From NCBI GenBank assembly GCA_023399295.1, contig JAEWQF010000074.1, positions 1 through 64,000 on the forward strand: a stretch of 64,000 bases of DNA, given 5' to 3'. Every line of letters begins with the position of its first letter. The stretch's first letter is position 1. Below, in pieces: positions 60,860 through 64,000 of the stretch. The stretch is from Bacteroidota bacterium. GTDB taxonomy: Bacteria > Bacteroidota > Bacteroidia > Bacteroidales > Dysgonomonadaceae. The notes under the pieces were generated by a model. That model was not told the DNA's origin and did no database searches. It saw only the letters and a program-made list of their open reading frames with translations. Made by a program: the position numbers and the translations under genes.

Positions 60860-61915
60860 ATGTTGAAACGCACAAAGACAATTGCAGTCACACTGATCGG
60901 TATCCTTGCAACACTCATAGCCTGTGATGGCATGCCGACGGAAAAAGAGATGGGGGCCTACCTGCTGGTCTATTTCAACGACCCCACACACAGTCTCTTC
61001 ATGGCACTCAGCTCCGACGGCTACAGCTTTACAGATGTCAACAACGGCCAGCCGGTGATCGGTGGCGATACCATCGCCACACAAAAAGGGATTCGAGACC
61101 CACACATCACGAGGGGAGCCGATGGTGCTTTTTACCTGGCCATGACCGACCTGCATATCTTCGGACAGGAGGCGGGCCACCGCAATACACAATGGGAACG
61201 TGATGGTACCCTTCATGGCTGGGGAAACAACCGTGGATTCGTGCTGATGAAATCGAACGATCTGATCAACTGGCGACACAGCAACCTGTTGATCGAGGAT
61301 CAGTTCCCCGAGCTGAATGTTTCCTGTGCCTGGGCACCACAGACAATCTACGATGCAGAGGAAGGAAAGATGATGCTCTACTTCACCATGCGTCTCGACG
61401 GTGGCAAGACCAAGATGTATTACGCCTATACCGACGATGATTTCACACGGCTCGTTTCAGCACCGAAGATCCTCTTTGAATACCCTGACCCGGAGATTCA
61501 GGTGCTCGACGCCGACATCACACCCATGCCCGACGGACGGTTCCTGATGACCTATGTGTCACAGGAGGGGCCGGCAGGGATCAAGATGGCCATCTCGGAG
61601 AAGATCAACAGCGGCTATCTCTATCAGCCCGATCAGATCGATTTTGAGCCCCGTTCCTGTGAAGCTCCCAACGTCTGGAAACGTATTGGCGAAGAGAAAT
61701 GGGTGCTGATGTATGATATCTTCAGCATCAACCCGCATAACTTCGGTTTTGCCGAGACAGTCGATTTTGAGACCTTCACCCACCTGGGACATTTCAACGA
61801 GGGGGTGATGAAGACAACCAATTTCACAACACCCAAACATGGGGCGGTGATCCACCTCACAAGAAAGGAAGCGGAAGCACTTGCCGCACACTGGAATTTA
61901 CAAATGGATTTTTAA
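60860..61915 (+). CDS. GH43-type glycoside hydrolase lipoprotein
   Basis: A 351-residue lipoprotein (signal ending LIAC, C22). It is a five-bladed propeller with recognisable GH43 residues: D80 in IRDPHI, D219 in LDADIT and E268 in CEAPNV as probable base, modulator and acid. SCAWAPQTIYDAEEGKMMLYFTM is the blade-two block. It belongs to a subgroup with an unusual early DTIATQKGIRDPHI segment and a Trp-rich insertion (HRNTQWERDGTLHGWGNNRG). The subfamily and the sugar cannot be fixed by eye; an arabinan side-chain arabinofuranosidase is the contextual guess. The next gene starts four bases after its stop. Confidence 0.85.
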   Translation: MLKRTKTIAVTLIGILATLIACDGMPTEKEMGAYLLVYFNDPTHSLFMALSSDGYSFTDVNNGQPVIGGDTIATQKGIRDPHITRGADGAFYLAMTDLHIFGQEAGHRNTQWERDGTLHGWGNNRGFVLMKSNDLINWRHSNLLIEDQFPELNVSCAWAPQTIYDAEEGKMMLYFTMRLDGGKTKMYYAYTDDDFTRLVSAPKILFEYPDPEIQVLDADITPMPDGRFLMTYVSQEGPAGIKMAISEKINSGYLYQPDQIDFEPRSCEAPNVWKRIGEEKWVLMYDIFSINPHNFGFAETVDFETFTHLGHFNEGVMKTTNFTTPKHGAVIHLTRKEAEALAAHWNLQMDF

Positions 61916-61919
61916 CAGG

Positions 61920-64000
61920 ATGATCAAAAAAACTTTCTACCTATTGATGGTCTGCGTTTTCTGTGCCTCATTCGCAAGGGCGCAGGTAAACCCCGAAGTA
62001 ACCTTTTTCAGGTTACAGGATGTAAGGTTGCTGGACAGTCCCTTCAAGGATGCAGCGGAGTTAAACAAAACCTATCTGCTGGAGATGAGCGCCGACAGGC
62101 TGTTGGCGCCCTTTCACCGGGAAGCGGGCCTGACGCCGAAAGCCGAAAGCTACACCAACTGGGAGAACAGTGGCCTGGATGGCCATATCGGCGGTCATTA
62201 TCTCTCCGCACTCTCGTTGATGGTCGCCTCCACCGGTGACCGTGAGATTGATACGCGGCTCGATTACATGCTGAGCGAGCTGAAGCGATGCCAGCAAGCC
62301 AACGGCAATGGCTACATCGGAGGTGTCCCCGGCAGCAAGGCTGTCTGGGATGAGATCGCAGCCGGTAAGATAGAGGCGGGCGGGTTCAGCCTCAACGGTC
62401 GATGGGTGCCGCTCTACAACATTCACAAGACTTTTGTGGGACTGCGCGATGCCTACCTCGTTGCCGGCAAGGAAGAAGCGCGGGAGATGCTGGTGGCGAT
62501 GAGCGACTGGGCCATTGCGCTGACAGAGGCACTGAGTGACGAGCAGATGCAGGATATGCTTCGCAGCGAGCATGGGGGCCTCAACGAAGTGTTTGCCGAT
62601 GTGGCTGCCATCACCGGTGAGGAGAAGTACCTCACACTGGCACATAGATTCTCTCACAACCATGTGCTGGATCCACTCATGGCAGGGCGTGACGAGCTTA
62701 CCGGCATGCATGCCAACACGCAAATACCCAAGGTGATCGGATTCAAGCGGATTGCCGATCTGGAGGGAAATGAATCCTGGAACAAGGCAGCCCGTTTCTT
62801 CTGGGAGAGGGTGGTTACCAATCGCTCGGTTTCCATCGGTGGCAACAGTGTGTCGGAACACTTCAACCACGTGGATGATTTCTCACGAATGATCAGTTCC
62901 ATCGAAGGACCCGAGACCTGCAACACACACAACATGCTGCGGCTCACCGGGATGCTCTACCGCACCGATCCGCGTTCCAACTACATCGATTACTACGAAC
63001 GTGCGCTCTACAACCACATCCTCTCTTCACAGAACCCCCACACGGGTGGTTTGGTCTACTTCACCCAGATGCGTCCCGGTCACTACCGTGTCTACTCACA
63101 GCCACACACCAGCATGTGGTGCTGCGTGGGCTCGGGCATCGAGAACCACTCCAAGTATGGTGAGATGATCTATGCCCACACCCGTGATGCGCTCTATGTC
63201 AACCTCTTCATCCCCTCCAGCGTGCAGTGGAAGGAGCAGCAGACCGAAATTATTCAAGAGAACAGCTTCCCCTATGACGACCGCACGGTGATCACCCTCA
63301 ATCCGCGTGGCAGAAAGCGCTTCACACTGATGTTACGTTCTCCCCAGTGGGCAGAGAATGAAGGAATACAGATCAAGGTCAATGGAAAAAAATACAACGC
63401 AACAGAGAAAGAAGGTTATCTGGCCATCAACAGGCGCTGGCGCAAAGGAGACCAGGTGGTGATGGAGATGCCGATGAGCGTAAGAATAGAACAGCTCCCT
63501 GATCACTCGAACTACTTCTCCTACGCTTATGGCCCCATCATACTAGCCGCCAAAACGTCTGATGAGCATCAGACCGGACTATTTGCCGACGACAGCCGGG
63601 GCGGACACATCGCACACGGTCCACAGATCCCGATGAAACAGATGCCACTGGTGGTGGGTGAACCCGATGAACTGGCTTCACTTGTGCAGCCGGTAGCAGG
63701 GAAACCGCTCACGTTCCGTCTCACCAGCCTCTACCCGGAGGCATATGCCGGAGGCATGGAGCTGATCCCCTTCTTCAGCCTGCATGAATCACGTTATATC
63801 ATCTACTGGCCACAAGCCACCAGGGAGGAGGCTGCAGCCATGCACCGTGCAATCGAGCAGGAGGAGGCGCGAGAAAATGAGTTGAACGGCAAAACAGTCG
63901 ACAGGGTGGTTTGCGGTGAACAGCAACCTGAGTCGGATCACTTCATTGCAACCGATCGATCACGTACCGGTGCGAACGAAGATGTTCACTGGCGTGAAGC
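61920..64000 (+). CDS. GH127/GH146-type beta-L-arabinofuranosidase (cut by window end)
   Basis: The frame is open from the ATG at 61920 to the last base, about 693 residues with no stop, so the gene is partial. A signal peptide ends FARAQ. The (alpha/alpha)6 barrel of the former DUF1680 family is seen: LLEMSADRLLAPFHREAGL near the start, NWENSGLDGHIGGHYLSALS, and YNIHKTFVGLRDAY. The zinc/thiolate active site fits: E332 and C334 in GPETCNTHNML, and the C401-C402 pair in MWCCVGSG. The equivalent residues in known beta-L-arabinofuranosidases are a Glu, a Cys and a Cys-Cys pair, one being the nucleophile. A C-terminal beta domain follows from about 420. It would remove terminal beta-L-Araf, which extends the arabinan locus to both anomers. 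It is probably cotranscribed with the GH43 gene four bases upstream. Confidence 0.9.
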   Translation, partial: MIKKTFYLLMVCVFCASFARAQVNPEVTFFRLQDVRLLDSPFKDAAELNKTYLLEMSADRLLAPFHREAGLTPKAESYTNWENSGLDGHIGGHYLSALSLMVASTGDREIDTRLDYMLSELKRCQQANGNGYIGGVPGSKAVWDEIAAGKIEAGGFSLNGRWVPLYNIHKTFVGLRDAYLVAGKEEAREMLVAMSDWAIALTEALSDEQMQDMLRSEHGGLNEVFADVAAITGEEKYLTLAHRFSHNHVLDPLMAGRDELTGMHANTQIPKVIGFKRIADLEGNESWNKAARFFWERVVTNRSVSIGGNSVSEHFNHVDDFSRMISSIEGPETCNTHNMLRLTGMLYRTDPRSNYIDYYERALYNHILSSQNPHTGGLVYFTQMRPGHYRVYSQPHTSMWCCVGSGIENHSKYGEMIYAHTRDALYVNLFIPSSVQWKEQQTEIIQENSFPYDDRTVITLNPRGRKRFTLMLRSPQWAENEGIQIKVNGKKYNATEKEGYLAINRRWRKGDQVVMEMPMSVRIEQLPDHSNYFSYAYGPIILAAKTSDEHQTGLFADDSRGGHIAHGPQIPMKQMPLVVGEPDELASLVQPVAGKPLTFRLTSLYPEAYAGGMELIPFFSLHESRYIIYWPQATREEAAAMHRAIEQEEARENELNGKTVDRVVCGEQQPESDHFIATDRSRTGANEDVHWRE

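Noticed and set aside
1..64000. tRNA, rRNA, CRISPR arrays, insertion sequences, phage or conjugation genes
   Set aside because: Looked for cloverleaf-like stretches, regular spaced repeats, transposase motifs and terminal repeats by eye; none found, though a small RNA could be missed without a covariance search.

Overview
The window comes from a member of the Bacteroidota, most likely order Bacteroidales. The evidence is two SusC/SusD outer-membrane pairs, two hybrid two-component (HTCS) regulators, a type III glutamine synthetase, an NrfHA nitrite reductase with a ResB/CcsA cytochrome c assembly pair, A-rich translation starts without Shine-Dalgarno sequences, and TAnnTTTG-type -7 promoter boxes. 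Base composition looks fairly G+C rich for the order, except for an AT-rich left end (about 1-1800). I cannot name the genus from sequence alone.

Left part (1-17.4 kb), mainly nitrogen metabolism. An OmpR-type response regulator and a convergent CPBP-family membrane protease occupy the AT-rich edge. A Crp/Fnr-type regulator with four cysteines is transcribed divergently from nrfH-nrfA-resB-ccsA (respiratory nitrite ammonification and its haem-attachment machinery). On the same strand follow glnN, gltB, gltD and asnB. Together these could carry nitrogen from nitrite to ammonium, glutamine, glutamate and asparagine. An intrinsic-terminator-like hairpin separates glnN from gltBD, and another follows asnB. 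A sodium/solute symporter comes next.

Middle part (19.4-36.3 kb), first polysaccharide utilisation locus (PUL1). It has a BNR_4-type beta-propeller lipoprotein, a divergent HTCS, SusC/SusD, a GH105-GH43 fusion lipoprotein and a GH2 enzyme. GH105 enzymes remove unsaturated uronic acids left by lyases. The propeller protein belongs to a fold group that includes such lyases, so a rhamnose- or uronate-capped arabinogalactan or rhamnogalacturonan side chain is a plausible but unproven substrate.

Right part (36.3-64 kb), second PUL (PUL2), a compact arabinan system. A second HTCS with its own promoter is followed by a long leader, a duplicated-module surface lipoprotein, SusC/SusD, an endo-arabinanase-like GH43 lipoprotein, GH97, GH51, araD, araA, a second GH43, araB, a large multidomain GH51, a third GH43 lipoprotein and a GH127/GH146 enzyme cut by the window end. 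Extracellular binding, import, debranching and the complete cytoplasmic L-arabinose to D-xylulose-5-phosphate pathway are thus interleaved on one strand. No arabinose importer lies within the PUL; the symporter at 17.5-19.4 kb is a candidate.

Hairpins lie directly after both susD genes, which may set susCD expression above that of the downstream hydrolases. I saw no rRNA, tRNA, CRISPR array, insertion sequence or phage gene.
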